Translations under genes and position numbers: made by a program
The notes under the pieces: generated by a model
Told to the model about the DNA's origin: nothing
What the model saw: only the letters and a program-made list of their open reading frames with translations
Databases searched by the model: none
In this document: one piece after another, positions 25,008-33,593 of the stretch
Layout of the letters: each line of letters opens with the position of its first letter
How positions within the stretch are numbered: the stretch's first letter is position 1
From: an uncultured Muribaculaceae bacterium
Lineage (GTDB): Bacteria > Bacteroidota > Bacteroidia > Bacteroidales > Muribaculaceae
Assembly: GCA_910587915.1 (NCBI GenBank)
Contig: CAJUOB010000019.1
Location: 1 to 55,424, forward strand
Length of the DNA: 55,424 nucleotides
Direction of reading: 5' to 3'

Positions 25008-27200
25008 TCAGTCATGTTTGAGAATCAGCTTCACTTTGGTGCCGGGACCGGCCTTGGTGCCGGCTTCAGGTTGCTGCTCGGCCACATAGCCTATTCCCTG
25101 GAAGCTCACGGAATAGCCCGAACCCTCGAGCTTGGTGAGAGCCTCGCGTATGCCGACACCTCGCACATCGGGGATGCAACCCTCCTGACGGTCGGCCGGC
25201 CGGCGGATAGCACGGCTGTCGGCCAGCTGCAGATCGGCATGCAGGGTAGCGTTGCGCCGGTTATTGAATGTCGAGTAGACGGTCGGACCCGCCGATTGGG
25301 CATTCGAAGCATCGAAGCCGGGATCTTCTTCAAGCATGCCGCGGGCATAGAGCTTCAAGGCCACATTCTTCAATACCGTACCGGCACTCAGTGCAGGGCC
25401 ACGATATGGCAATTTCGGGTCGTTGATTACAACGATGCAGGTATACTTAGGGTTCTCGTAAGGGAAAAATCCGCAGAAGGTCACACGATAGTGTCCTTCG
25501 AGATAGCCGCCTTTGAAAGGAGTAAGTTGCAACTTGTTGCCGTCCTTGTCGTAGCGCGGACGCTTGTCCTCGCGGGCAATCTTGCAAGTACCCGTCTTTC
25601 CGGCAATCTCCACGATATCGTTCTTGAGAGCCTTTGCCGTACCGCCCTGCTCCCACACAACACCGCGCATCATCTTGCGGAGTATGGCGGCATTTTCGCT
25701 CGACAGGATTCTCTCACGCACATACGACACATCGATTGTCGAATCGCGCCCATCGGGAGTACGCAGACTCTTCACCAGGCGCGGACGCACGAAGCGTCCA
25801 TCGTTGGCCACAGCATTATAGAATGCGCATGTGTAGAGCGGCGGAATCATGGTGGAGTATCCGAACACCATACGCGAAAGTGCCAGACGACCGCCGACAT
25901 TATTCTGGAGCTTAGGGAAGTATGGTATGCGTTCCCTCGCAATGCCGGTATTGAACACATCGAAGAATCCCATCTCGGCCAGGTCGGATTTGAAGCGGTT
26001 GGGATCGCCCTCGTAGTGCGGCATGGTCATTTTCACCATACCGATGTTCGATGAGTACTCGATGAAGCGGTCGATCGGTAGCGAGCCCGGCGAGTGAGTG
26101 TCGGAAATAGGTCGCCGTCCCAGATATGCAAAGCTACGACCGATAGGATATGTGCGGCTTATAGGTTTACCGAATCCCTTCTCGAGAGCCACAGCCATGG
26201 TCATGACCTTCATCACCGATCCGGGCTCATAGGCCTGCACGGCTCGGTTGAGTGCCTCTACATAGCGTGGCTTGGACGCAGTGGAGTCGCGCTCGAGATT
26301 CGACATCGCCTTTATGTCGCCCGTGGCCACCTCCATTATCATCGCAGTACCCCAGTCGGCTTTGGCGGCAAGAAGCATCTCGCCAAGCTCGCTTTCGAGT
26401 ATATCCTGCATTGTTATATCGATGGTGGTAGTCACATCGTAGCCATGGATGGGCGGAATCTCCACATCATATCGTGCGCCGCGGGTGAAGAGTTTTTTGC
26501 GCTCCAAGCCGGGAACACCATAGAGCAACGTATCGAGAGCCCGCTCGAGACCTGAGCGGCCATGGATTTCAGAACACGAGTCGGTCATTCCCACTCGCCC
26601 TATACTCATGCGCGCCATCTGGCCGAAAGGATACGACCGCTTCATCACCTTGTCGACCTTCAGTCCGGTTATATTGCAGTTCTTGGTACTGCGGAAGAAA
26701 GGCAGCCGCTTGATTTTGTTGACCATCTCTTCGGGAACACCCTTGACAATGACAAAATTTCGCGTGCGCTTCGACTTGGGCGGCTCTATCGCGGCCTTGA
26801 GTTTGTCGCACCAAGCCACACTATCGCGCTTGCCGGGTATGAGACGTGCGAGAGCACCCGCGAGCTGAGGGATGGAGTCGTTGAATCCCGAAATATCAAA
26901 ACGTGTGGCGCGGAAATCGACCATCACGTTGAAGTAGTATAGATTGGTGGCAAGTATACTGCCGTCGGCAGCGAGAATCTCGCCACGGTTGGGTGTTATT
27001 ATATTCGAGTCGCGGAGTGTGGATGCCCCCATGGCGTTCCATGCCTTTGCATTTACCACAGTGGTGCGGACCAGCATCACCGATATGCATGCGGCAATGA
27101 ACACCGTGATGGCGAATATGATACCGAAGCGCCCCACAACGTAGCTGTTGCGGTTGCCTTTGGTGCGGTTCTTCTTGTTCTGCGGAGAGGAGACTGCCAT
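25008..27200 (-). CDS. ftsI: Division-specific class B penicillin-binding protein (FtsI/PBP3) with PASTA domain
   Basis: This 730-residue transpeptidase has one N-terminal membrane helix (GIIFAITVFIAACISVMLV), a PBP dimerisation domain beginning NRGEILAADGSILATNLYY, and the catalytic serine at residue 328 in EPGSVMKV (SxxK). The second motif is SSN in IEYSSNIGM and the third is the KTGT in EIAGKTGTCKI. The last ~60 residues (IPDVRGVGIREALTKLEGSG...) form one PASTA domain, common in Bacteroidetes FtsI. It cross-links septal peptidoglycan in the periplasm together with FtsW. It sits between the ftsL-like gene (49 bases) and murE (3 bases). Confidence 0.95.
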   Translation of the reverse strand: MAVSSPQNKKNRTKGNRNSYVVGRFGIIFAITVFIAACISVMLVRTTVVNAKAWNAMGASTLRDSNIITPNRGEILAADGSILATNLYYFNVMVDFRATRFDISGFNDSIPQLAGALARLIPGKRDSVAWCDKLKAAIEPPKSKRTRNFVIVKGVPEEMVNKIKRLPFFRSTKNCNITGLKVDKVMKRSYPFGQMARMSIGRVGMTDSCSEIHGRSGLERALDTLLYGVPGLERKKLFTRGARYDVEIPPIHGYDVTTTIDITMQDILESELGEMLLAAKADWGTAMIMEVATGDIKAMSNLERDSTASKPRYVEALNRAVQAYEPGSVMKVMTMAVALEKGFGKPISRTYPIGRSFAYLGRRPISDTHSPGSLPIDRFIEYSSNIGMVKMTMPHYEGDPNRFKSDLAEMGFFDVFNTGIARERIPYFPKLQNNVGGRLALSRMVFGYSTMIPPLYTCAFYNAVANDGRFVRPRLVKSLRTPDGRDSTIDVSYVRERILSSENAAILRKMMRGVVWEQGGTAKALKNDIVEIAGKTGTCKIAREDKRPRYDKDGNKLQLTPFKGGYLEGHYRVTFCGFFPYENPKYTCIVVINDPKLPYRGPALSAGTVLKNVALKLYARGMLEEDPGFDASNAQSAGPTVYSTFNNRRNATLHADLQLADSRAIRRPADRQEGCIPDVRGVGIREALTKLEGSGYSVSFQGIGYVAEQQPEAGTKAGPGTKVKLILKHD

Positions 27201-27249
27201 TCTTTATCGTTGATTATTAAGCGGGTTCGATATTTTGTTCATTCATCAA

Positions 27250-27597
27250 TCAGTCTTGGTCGAGCGCCAGCACCTGAGGCCGGGCCTCGGGTATGGTCAA
27301 CCCGAGATTCAGCGAATCGACCAGATGCATCATCGCCGACTCGCGCGTGAGCGTCATGTAGAGCGAGCGCTCCTTCTGTTTTTCAGTGCTCATTACGTTT
27401 ATCTGGTTCTTGAGGCTGTGGATAGTATTCTGGTCGGTGGCACACTCGAAGCGGGCGGCAATAAATGCCACACACGCAATCACAGTGAACGAGGTGGCGA
27501 AGAAATGCCGTTTGAAAAACTTGCTCGACACGGCGTCGCCCTGCATGAGGGTGCGCACACCGTTGCCGGCTTTGCGGAGAGCTTGCTTCAGTTTCAT
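27250..27597 (-). CDS. ftsL: FtsL-like cell division protein
   Basis: This 115-residue bitopic protein has a basic N-terminus, one membrane helix (FFATSFTVIACVAFIAARF) and a C-terminal heptad-type segment (QNTIHSLKNQINVMSTEKQKE) that can form a coiled coil. Small size, topology and position between rsmH and ftsI identify it as the Bacteroidetes FtsL-like protein. It would join FtsQ and a DivIC/FtsB partner to activate FtsW-FtsI. The start overlaps the rsmH stop by 4 bases. Confidence 0.87.
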   Translation of the reverse strand: MKLKQALRKAGNGVRTLMQGDAVSSKFFKRHFFATSFTVIACVAFIAARFECATDQNTIHSLKNQINVMSTEKQKERSLYMTLTRESAMMHLVDSLNLGLTIPEARPQVLALDQD

Positions 27598-28502
27598 AGC
27601 TTTTCGGCGACACGGAGTTTGGCGGAGCGGACGCGGGGATTGCGTTCCACTTCGGCGGCAGTTGGCACTATTGCTTTTCCAAGCGGTTTCAGCGGAGCCT
27701 CGGACCGTCCGAAAAGATCTTTCTCGGCCTCGCCGTCGATGCGGCCGCTACGCATGAAGTTCTTCACCATGCGGTCCTCGAGCGAGTGATATGTGATTAT
27801 AGCCAGACGACCGCCGGGACGCAGTTCGCGGGCGGCCTGGGCCAAAAATGCCTCGAGGGCTTCCATCTCGCCATTCACCTCTATGCGGAGAGCCTGGAAT
27901 ATCTGGGCGAGTTCTTTCTTGGCCCGTGCAGGATTGAGCATAGGCTCGGCGATAGCCGCAAGCTGGCCTGTGGTGGCGACACCGCCGTCGTTGCGGGCTT
28001 TCACTATGGCGGAGGCAAGACGGCGCGCCTGGCGGAATTCGCCGTAGACCTTGAAGAGAGTCACGAGCCTATCCTCGGGTGCCGTTGCCAGCAAATCGGC
28101 GGCAGTAGTGCCACCGGCACGGTTCATGCGCATGTCGAGAGGCGCATCGGCACGGAAGGAGAAGCCGCGCGAGGCGTCGTCGAAGTGATGCGACGAAACA
28201 CCCAGGTCGGCCAATATACCATCGACGGCTCCGGTGTGACCATAATAGCGCATGTAGTTGGTGAGATACCGGAAATCGCCATGCACAGCAGTGAAGCATG
28301 GATGAGAGAACGCATGGGCGATGGCATCGCTATCGCGGTCGATGGAGTAGAGATGTCCGGCTGCGTCGAGACGCTCGGCAATGGCATGAGAATGTCCGCC
28401 GCCGCCGAGGGTAGCGTCCACATATATGCCGCCGGGTTGAATCTGCAATGCTTCGAGGCTTTCCTCGAGCAATGCCGGAGTATGGTATGTGTCCTGAGCC
28501 AT
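27594..28502 (-). CDS. rsmH: 16S rRNA (cytosine1402-N4)-methyltransferase RsmH
   Basis: This 302-residue protein begins MAQDTYHTPALLEESLEAL. I chose 28502 as the start because a longer frame from 28547 would begin inside the promoter element. The SAM loop is YVDATLGGGGHSHAIAERL; GILADLGVSSHHFDDASRGFSF and the C-terminal ITYHSLEDRMVKNFM are family signatures. It methylates N4 of C1402 in 16S rRNA. It opens the dcw cluster here; the usual mraZ is not upstream, where an AraC-type gene ends at 28664 instead. It overlaps ftsL by 4 bases. Confidence 0.95.
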   Translation of the reverse strand: MAQDTYHTPALLEESLEALQIQPGGIYVDATLGGGGHSHAIAERLDAAGHLYSIDRDSDAIAHAFSHPCFTAVHGDFRYLTNYMRYYGHTGAVDGILADLGVSSHHFDDASRGFSFRADAPLDMRMNRAGGTTAADLLATAPEDRLVTLFKVYGEFRQARRLASAIVKARNDGGVATTGQLAAIAEPMLNPARAKKELAQIFQALRIEVNGEMEALEAFLAQAARELRPGGRLAIITYHSLEDRMVKNFMRSGRIDGEAEKDLFGRSEAPLKPLGKAIVPTAAEVERNPRVRSAKLRVAEKL

Positions 28503-28544
28503 AGTTGATTGCAGCCTGTGATGACAGGTCGGGTTTAGAGACCC

Positions 28545-28552
28545 CAAAATTA
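28545..28552 (-). promoter_or_regulatory. Putative promoter of the dcw cluster
   Basis: The minus strand reads TAATTTTG, with a TTTG 22 bases upstream as the -33 element. The rsmH start at 28502 lies about 43 bases downstream. A direct start at rsmH replaces the mraZ-led promoter seen in many bacteria. Confidence 0.5.
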
Positions 28553-28663
28553 GTGATTTTTACCCGAAAATTTACAAACACAAACAGCAAAAATCTCCAC
28601 AATCCTGCAAAAGTTATCAACATCAGTTGCAAACACATCCTTGCGGCTGTTTACAATTGCAAA

Positions 28664-29512
28664 TCACCCGTCAGTCGAGTTGCGATAGTCGAGAGGAGTC
28701 CGGCCGGTGGTTTTCTTGAAAAGACGGTTGAAATAGGAATTATCCGTGAATCCGAGTATATAAGCTATTTCCTTGACAGAAAGCCCCGTCGTGACAAGCA
28801 TCAGCTGGGCTTTCTCCACTCTGCGGCGGTTGATGTATGCCAATGGCGTCATACCAGTGCACCGCCGGAACAGACGTATCATATACGCCTTGCTCATGCA
28901 GGCTGTCGACGCGAGTGTGTCGAGGTCGAGATTGGTATCGAGATGTTCGTCGATCTGACGCATGACAGGCAAAAGACGCGCATCGGCAACTGCGATCTTA
29001 GGCGTAGCACCCGCCATGAACCTCGACAGCAGTATGAGAATCACACCCCGGAGAAACATCTTCTTAGCCGGCGGCAATGCTGCAAATGTAGCGGCAAAAT
29101 CAACCAGACGCCCGTTATTGTCGTATAGCGCGGGATTGAATGCGGGCAGAGCGCTGCCGGGATGACGGTTGCACATAGTGCGGAACAATTCGGCGTCGCC
29201 ACTCTCGGCGGCCGCTTCGGTCGGAAAGTCATAGCGGTCGAAAAGACTATCCTGCCCGCGCCGGTTTTCATAGACATGCAGATAGTAGTGGGCAAACCGG
29301 CCCTCACATCGGTAGGAATGCCTGGTGAACGCAGGTATAAGATAGAGATGTCCCAGACGCAGAAGTATATTATGTCCGTTCATTATTATCCAAGCGGAAC
29401 CTTCCACGACATAATATATGCGCGTGAAGGGCGAACCGACACCGCACCAGTTCCAGTCGCCATCGAGCGAGGCATACCCCACATTGAGCATTTGCAAGTT
29501 ATCAGAGTCCAT
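28664..29512 (-). CDS. AraC family transcriptional regulator
   Basis: This 282-residue protein starts MDSDNLQMLNVGYASLDG. The ATG at 29512 is preferred, because frames starting further upstream would run through both divergent promoters. The N-terminal half is a cupin-like sensing domain (FTRIYYVVEGSAWIIMNG, LRLGHLYLIPAFTRHSY). The C-terminal ~100 residues hold two helix-turn-helix units (LDTLASTACMSKAYMIRLFRRCTGMTPLAYI; SVKEIAYILGFTDNSYFNRLFKKTTGRTPLDYR). It probably senses a sugar and controls the divergent GH29 fucosidase, 152 bases away. The effector cannot be read from sequence. Confidence 0.9.
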   Translation of the reverse strand: MDSDNLQMLNVGYASLDGDWNWCGVGSPFTRIYYVVEGSAWIIMNGHNILLRLGHLYLIPAFTRHSYRCEGRFAHYYLHVYENRRGQDSLFDRYDFPTEAAAESGDAELFRTMCNRHPGSALPAFNPALYDNNGRLVDFAATFAALPPAKKMFLRGVILILLSRFMAGATPKIAVADARLLPVMRQIDEHLDTNLDLDTLASTACMSKAYMIRLFRRCTGMTPLAYINRRRVEKAQLMLVTTGLSVKEIAYILGFTDNSYFNRLFKKTTGRTPLDYRNSTDG

Positions 29513-29544
29513 CTGCACACATATGGAATTTGTTTCCACGAGTG

Positions 29545-29552
29545 CAAATATA
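29545..29552 (-). promoter_or_regulatory. Promoter of the AraC-type gene
   Basis: The minus strand reads TATATTTG, a perfect TAnnTTTG element, about 33 bases before the start at 29512. It supports choosing that start over longer ones. Confidence 0.55.
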
Positions 29553-29639
29553 GTATATTTTACCGCAAGAGCACCCGTGGTGTTCAATATTGTCCTATAA
29601 GACGTCAATATTTTTATACCGCTCCGCACATGCAATTCC

Positions 29640-29647
29640 TATCTTTG
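29640..29647 (+). promoter_or_regulatory. Promoter of the GH29 fucosidase
   Basis: TATCTTTG lies 17 bases before the ATG at 29665. The -33 element is weak (TTTTT in place of TTTG), which suits a promoter that needs an activator such as the divergent AraC protein. Confidence 0.5.
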
Positions 29648-29664
29648 CAAAAAATCTCTATCGC

Positions 29665-31029
29665 ATGAAAAAACTACTGTTACTTTCGCTTTGCTGTCTG
29701 GGGCTGGGAGCCTCGGCACAGAAATACGAACCCACATGGGAGTCCATCGACAGCCGTCCCGTGCCCGAGTGGTTCGAGGATGCCCGATTCGGCATATTCA
29801 TCCATTGGGGCGTATATTCAGTACCTGCATGGGCAACCGTCGACAAATCCGTTTCCACCAATCCCGTATACTCCGAATGGTACTGGTGGCAGAAAAACAC
29901 CGATACAAGCCCCGTGGGCGATGCCACCCGCCGATACCACAGCGAAACATACGGCGACGACTTCAAATATCAGGACTTTGCCAAGGATTTCAAGGCCGAG
30001 CGCTTCAACCCCGGCGAATGGGCCGACCTCATCAAGGCATCCGGCGCGAAATACGTGGTGCTGACCTCAAAGCACCACGAGGGCTTCACTCTCTGGCCAA
30101 GCCCCGAATCGTGGAACTGGAACAGCGTCGACATAGGCGCGCACCGCGATCTCTGCGGCGAACTCAGCCAGGCAGTGAAGGACCGCGGCCTGCACATGGG
30201 CTTCTACTACTCTCTCTATGAATGGTACAACCCCATATATCTCAACGATGTAGACCGCTACGTGGACCAGCACATGCTCCCGCAGCTAAAAGACCTCGTG
30301 TGCCGATACGAGCCCGACATGGTATGGACCGACGGCGAATGGGAACACCCAAGCGAAACATGGCGAAGCACCGAATTCCTTGCATGGCTCTACAACGAGA
30401 GCCCGGTGCGCGACCGCGTGGCTGTCAACGACCGCTGGGGCAAGGAAACACGCGGACACCACGGCGGCTTCTACACTACCGAATACGACCTCAGCGCAGC
30501 TCAGGCCGACAATATGTCGAAAAACGCTCATCCATGGGAAGAGTGCCGAGGAATCGGCAATTCATTCGGATACAACTGGGCCGAAAACCTCGACCACTAT
30601 TCCAGCACACGCGACCTGGTGGTGACTCTGATCGAACGCGTGTCGCGAGGCGGCAACCTCCTGCTCGACATCGGCCCCAAAGCCGACGGCACAATCCCTC
30701 TGGTGATGCAGGACCGTCTCCTCGGCATAGGAAGATGGATGGACGCCAACGGCGAATCCATCTATAGCTCGAAGCCATGGGCCGAAGCTGCCGCGAGCAA
30801 AGCCGACGGAGTATACTATACCGCCGTAGGCCCCGACCTCTACGTGCACATCACCAAACCGTGCCAATCCATAAAAATAAAGGGCATAAAACGACCCACC
30901 GAAGTCAAGACCCTCGGCACCAACCACAAGGCATCCCTCTCGGGCTCGACACTCCGCCTGTCCGACCGACTCCGCGAAGCCGCCGCCGAAATGCCCCAGG
31001 TAGTAAAACTCACCAACGCCCTGCGCTAA
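29665..31029 (+). CDS. Exported alpha-L-fucosidase, GH29
   Basis: This 454-residue enzyme starts at the ATG before a clear signal peptide (MKKLLLLSLCCLGLGASAQ). GH29 features follow: EWFEDARFGIFIHWGVYSVPAW, YVVLTSKHHEGFTLWPS, GLHMGFYYSLYEW, and VWTDGEWEH, whose Asp is the expected nucleophile. The C-terminus is a short beta domain; there is no extra carbohydrate-binding module. It removes terminal alpha-L-fucose from glycans such as mucin or milk-type oligosaccharides, in the periplasm or at the surface. Divergent from an AraC regulator and followed by a strong terminator, it is a single-gene unit. Confidence 0.94.
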   Translation: MKKLLLLSLCCLGLGASAQKYEPTWESIDSRPVPEWFEDARFGIFIHWGVYSVPAWATVDKSVSTNPVYSEWYWWQKNTDTSPVGDATRRYHSETYGDDFKYQDFAKDFKAERFNPGEWADLIKASGAKYVVLTSKHHEGFTLWPSPESWNWNSVDIGAHRDLCGELSQAVKDRGLHMGFYYSLYEWYNPIYLNDVDRYVDQHMLPQLKDLVCRYEPDMVWTDGEWEHPSETWRSTEFLAWLYNESPVRDRVAVNDRWGKETRGHHGGFYTTEYDLSAAQADNMSKNAHPWEECRGIGNSFGYNWAENLDHYSSTRDLVVTLIERVSRGGNLLLDIGPKADGTIPLVMQDRLLGIGRWMDANGESIYSSKPWAEAAASKADGVYYTAVGPDLYVHITKPCQSIKIKGIKRPTEVKTLGTNHKASLSGSTLRLSDRLREAAAEMPQVVKLTNALR

Positions 31030-31050
31030 CACAAACATCCCACATAACCT

Positions 31051-31086
31051 TATGGGGCTGTATGATTCTTTACATACAGCCCCATA
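31051..31086 (+). terminator. Terminator of the fucosidase gene
   Basis: A perfect 14-bp stem (TATGGGGCTGTATG and its complement) closes an 8-base loop, 22 bases after the stop codon at 31029. The following bases are AT-rich, without a long T run. Confidence 0.75.
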
Positions 31087-31180
31087 ATTGTATATCAACC
31101 AAATCCACTTCGTCTCTCAAAATCGGGCCGACCATTCAATATCCACAATTAGTTAAATTGTGTTAAATGCAAATAATGTT

Positions 31181-31212
31181 TTTGTGTATCACGCTGCAAC
31201 TCACTATATTTG
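31181..31212 (+). promoter_or_regulatory. Strong promoter of the 31-33 kb exported-protein cluster
   Basis: TTTG at 31181-31184 and TATATTTG at 31205-31212 are separated by 20 bases, the expected Bacteroidetes spacing. Transcription would start near 31218, leaving a leader of about 180 bases before the gene at 31399. Confidence 0.65.
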
Positions 31213-31232
31213 AGAACAAAAGCTGCCGTATC

Positions 31233-31274
31233 ATGAAAAAGATTCAATCCAAAACAACAGTGCATACAATGTAA
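31233..31274 (+). CDS. Possible 13-codon leader open reading frame
   Basis: ATG at 31233 opens a frame MKKIQSKTTVHTM followed by TAA. It lies about 15 bases after the predicted transcription start. It may be a leader peptide, the stump of a deleted gene, or chance. No attenuator hairpin is obvious between it and 31399. Low confidence. Confidence 0.2.
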   Translation: MKKIQSKTTVHTM

Positions 31275-31398
31275 TTCTACAATAACACGCTGCAAACATA
31301 CTGACGCCGCCTTAATGCATCCGACTTTCTCTTGATTAGGATATCAGTCTACCTGATTGGGGTGCGGCATTGGTTGAATTTTAGATTTTAGTAAGCGT

Positions 31399-31926
31399 AT
31401 GAAATCAAAGATTACGATAATTCAGAATGCGATATTGCTTTTCTATGCTATAATCATAGCCGGAATTGCAGCACTGTGGTTGTCGAATATGAATTCGACC
31501 GAAGAACGGAATGTAATCAGGGCGACAGAGGTGGAACGCATACCTTACTCGGCATCGGCTTTAGACAGCGTGTATTCCACTTGGTTTTATAATTCCAATA
31601 CAGCCGGTTTTGCCAATGCGGCAGAAACCCTGGATGTTGCAGACGAGGATACCATATATGTTGCCCGTTATGATGATTCTTTCGATAAGATAAGATATAT
31701 AATATCGGCCATGAAATCTGGCGAATCGGTTGAATCCGTAACCATAAGGGATTCAACAGGGGCGCATTGCGAAAGATTTATATTGCATATCGATAGCATA
31801 CCTTGTGTTTGCCGCCACTTCAATGCATACGACTATGCATCACCTGAAAGTCGCATCACAGAGGTGTTGAGAGCGGTTATAAAAGGTGGTTTTATCCGCG
31901 ATATATCATATATAGAAGCACTATAG
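31399..31926 (+). CDS. Membrane-anchored protein of unknown function
   Basis: This 175-residue protein has an N-terminal hydrophobic helix (AILLFYAIIIAGIAALWLS) that anchors it or acts as an uncleaved signal, leaving a ~145-residue domain outside the cytoplasm. The mature part includes RIPYSASALDSVYS, DTIYVARYDDSFDKIRYII and DSIPCVCRHFNAY, with three Cys. The next protein also begins its outer domain with VPYSAEGIDYC, so the two may be related. AT-rich relative to the chromosome. First gene of a four-gene unit driven by the promoter at 31181. No known domain recognised. Confidence 0.65.
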   Translation: MKSKITIIQNAILLFYAIIIAGIAALWLSNMNSTEERNVIRATEVERIPYSASALDSVYSTWFYNSNTAGFANAAETLDVADEDTIYVARYDDSFDKIRYIISAMKSGESVESVTIRDSTGAHCERFILHIDSIPCVCRHFNAYDYASPESRITEVLRAVIKGGFIRDISYIEAL

Positions 31927-31931
31927 AGCCT

Positions 31932-32585
31932 ATGAGGACCGTAAAGTGGATTATAATTTCGATACTGACATTGTTTCTATCGGGTATATTTTTGCTATGG
32001 TATTTAGACCGTCGACCTTATATGGATGCCATATTATGGGAGAGATCATTAGAGGAATCACATATGGAATTCGATGTACCATATTCTGCCGAGGGGATTG
32101 ACTATTGCATCAATTCATTGATACCCTCTCAAAGCCAAAGGTCTGATTCCATTATATGCAAGCAATTTCCGGACTCCGAGAATATGGCGCTGGTTCAAAG
32201 CGATATGCTGTACTACATGGATTATCCGGAATTTTCTAAAATAGATTTTGTGTTAGCCGATAGTCTCCTGAAAATTGCAACGAATGACACCATCTATTGC
32301 GTCATGACAAGATTCAATACAGAAAATCCGTTTTATGTTATCAGGGTAGCTTCATATTCCACTGCACGCACATTGGAATTCTATAGGGAATTTTCATCTG
32401 ATAAAGTTGAAACTGAGGTGTATGACAAAGTCCTTTGGGATACGTTTAATGTCCGGAAAACTGTTGCTGATTTTCATTCATCGACTGCATGGCCTGCATC
32501 AATCGGTGCGAAAATTGTGGTTGAAAATGATACCCTTCGGTCGGGGACTTTATATTATAACTTATTTAAGACAGTTCAGCCATGA
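31932..32585 (+). CDS. Membrane-anchored or exported protein of unknown function
   Basis: This 217-residue protein starts with a hydrophobic segment (WIIISILTLFLSGIFLLWYL) directly after MRTVK, then DRRPYMDAILWERSLEESHM. The outer domain begins FDVPYSAEGIDYCINSL, similar to the matching position of the preceding protein, and continues with alternating short hydrophobic strands (FYVIRVASYSTARTLEFY). Five bases separate it from the previous gene and 13 from the next, so the genes form one operon. AT-rich. I recognise no family; immunity, envelope stress or surface accessory roles are all possible. Confidence 0.65.
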   Translation: MRTVKWIIISILTLFLSGIFLLWYLDRRPYMDAILWERSLEESHMEFDVPYSAEGIDYCINSLIPSQSQRSDSIICKQFPDSENMALVQSDMLYYMDYPEFSKIDFVLADSLLKIATNDTIYCVMTRFNTENPFYVIRVASYSTARTLEFYREFSSDKVETEVYDKVLWDTFNVRKTVADFHSSTAWPASIGAKIVVENDTLRSGTLYYNLFKTVQP

Positions 32586-32598
32586 TTACAGTATAGCC

Positions 32599-33015
32599 AT
32601 GATGAGAACTATTATTTCCATAATTGTATTAACGCTAAGCATCATCGTGTATCCCCGCGATATTTCGGGGCGCTGGAGATGCATTGACGATTTAGACAGA
32701 AGTTGGATTTACGAGTTCTCTGATGACGGGGCTTTCAAGTTTATCCCGGCCAAAGAAGAGACTCTCAATGCGGTGGTCGCTATTTCGGGGCAATATAAGG
32801 TTACGGATGGCATACTATATCTATGTGCGGAACAATATCTCGAAAAGTCAATCCAAAGAGTTGTTTATGACCGTAAAACACGTACTTGGCTTATTTCTGA
32901 TACCGATGAGAATTGGAAACAACTATCAGAAAGGATTGAGTCGGAATGTGAATTTTCAATGAATGGGGATACTATCTATATATGGCAACTCCCTTATGTA
33001 AAAGTAGTGTTATGA
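32599..33015 (+). CDS. Small exported protein, lipocalin-like pattern
   Basis: This 138-residue protein starts at the ATG pair 32599/32602 before a signal-type helix (TIISIIVLTLSIIVYP). Longer upstream frames overlap the previous gene and lack a signal. The mature domain begins ISGRWRCIDDLDRSWIYEFSDDGAF and continues AISGQYKVTDGILYLCAEQY, the G-x-W start and beta-strand rhythm of small lipocalin-like barrels. The next protein has the same layout, so they are probably tandem paralogues. The stop overlaps the next start in an ATGA. Ligand or partner unknown. Confidence 0.6.
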   Translation: MMRTIISIIVLTLSIIVYPRDISGRWRCIDDLDRSWIYEFSDDGAFKFIPAKEETLNAVVAISGQYKVTDGILYLCAEQYLEKSIQRVVYDRKTRTWLISDTDENWKQLSERIESECEFSMNGDTIYIWQLPYVKVVL

Positions 33016-33446
33016 GAAAGATCGCTTTTTTGTTGCTGCTTGCTTATGCAATGCCCCTGTTGTCATATGAATTGCCAGGCTATATATGGCAAGCCGATCT
33101 CGATGAGGTTGCGGCCGGATATCTCGATCGATATGAATTCGGCGACTCGACTTTCGTATACTATTCATCGGAATTTGAAAATATTTCACCGGTTACAGGC
33201 CTAATGGGTTCTTATGAAATAAGTAGTGACTCTATATTATTGACTGCTGAGGCACTTCTATATCATAGACCAGACGGTTATGAGACCTCTTTTATGTTTA
33301 CGTCAAATGGCGGATGGGAGTACTTCTCTCATAGTCAAAAAGTAGATACTATTAATGTTGAATTTCATACTGTGCGACTACCGTTTGTTGTCAATGCTAA
33401 TTCGATTGAGATAGACAGACGGATATTTTATAGAGTCTCGGAATAG
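33012..33446 (+). CDS. Small exported protein, paralogue of the preceding gene
   Basis: This 144-residue protein starts in an ATGA overlap with the previous stop and carries a signal peptide (MRKIAFLLLLAYAMPLLSYE). The mature part, LPGYIWQADLDE...YLDRYEFGDSTFVYY, then MGSYEISSDSILLTAEALL, aligns with the preceding protein (GRWRCIDDLD...YEFSDDGAFKF, then SGQYKVTDGILYLCAE). Both look like eight-stranded small barrels. It is the last gene of the AT-rich cluster; no terminator hairpin is obvious after it. Function unknown. Confidence 0.62.
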   Translation: MRKIAFLLLLAYAMPLLSYELPGYIWQADLDEVAAGYLDRYEFGDSTFVYYSSEFENISPVTGLMGSYEISSDSILLTAEALLYHRPDGYETSFMFTSNGGWEYFSHSQKVDTINVEFHTVRLPFVVNANSIEIDRRIFYRVSE

Positions 33447-33559
33447 GCAAAATCGCTCTAAAAAAGTAGAATAGCTATCGATGGGTGCTACGGTATTACT
33501 ACAAATTCACCGAGGTATTATATAATTGCGCAACGACAAAACGATAAGTTGCTATAATT

Positions 33560-33591
33560 TTTGCATTGGTGTCGACTTATTTGTATCTTTG
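33560..33591 (+). promoter_or_regulatory. Promoter of the mazG-like/deoC unit, almost without leader
   Basis: TTTG (33560-33563) and TATCTTTG (33584-33591) are 20 bases apart. The start codons ATGATG follow at 33594/33597, so transcription should begin at or next to the ATG. Confidence 0.65.
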
Positions 33592-33593
33592 CC

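Larger units (their letters stand above)
31030..31398. other. Intergenic region: terminator, promoter and leader
   Basis: This 369-base gap contains the GH29 terminator (31051-31086), an inverted repeat CACAATT/AATTGTG around 31144-31162, a good promoter (31181-31212), a 13-codon open frame (31233-31274), and about 125 further bases of AT-rich leader. ACACGCTGCAA-like words occur twice (near 31191 and 31289). No larger gene is visible. Confidence 0.6.
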
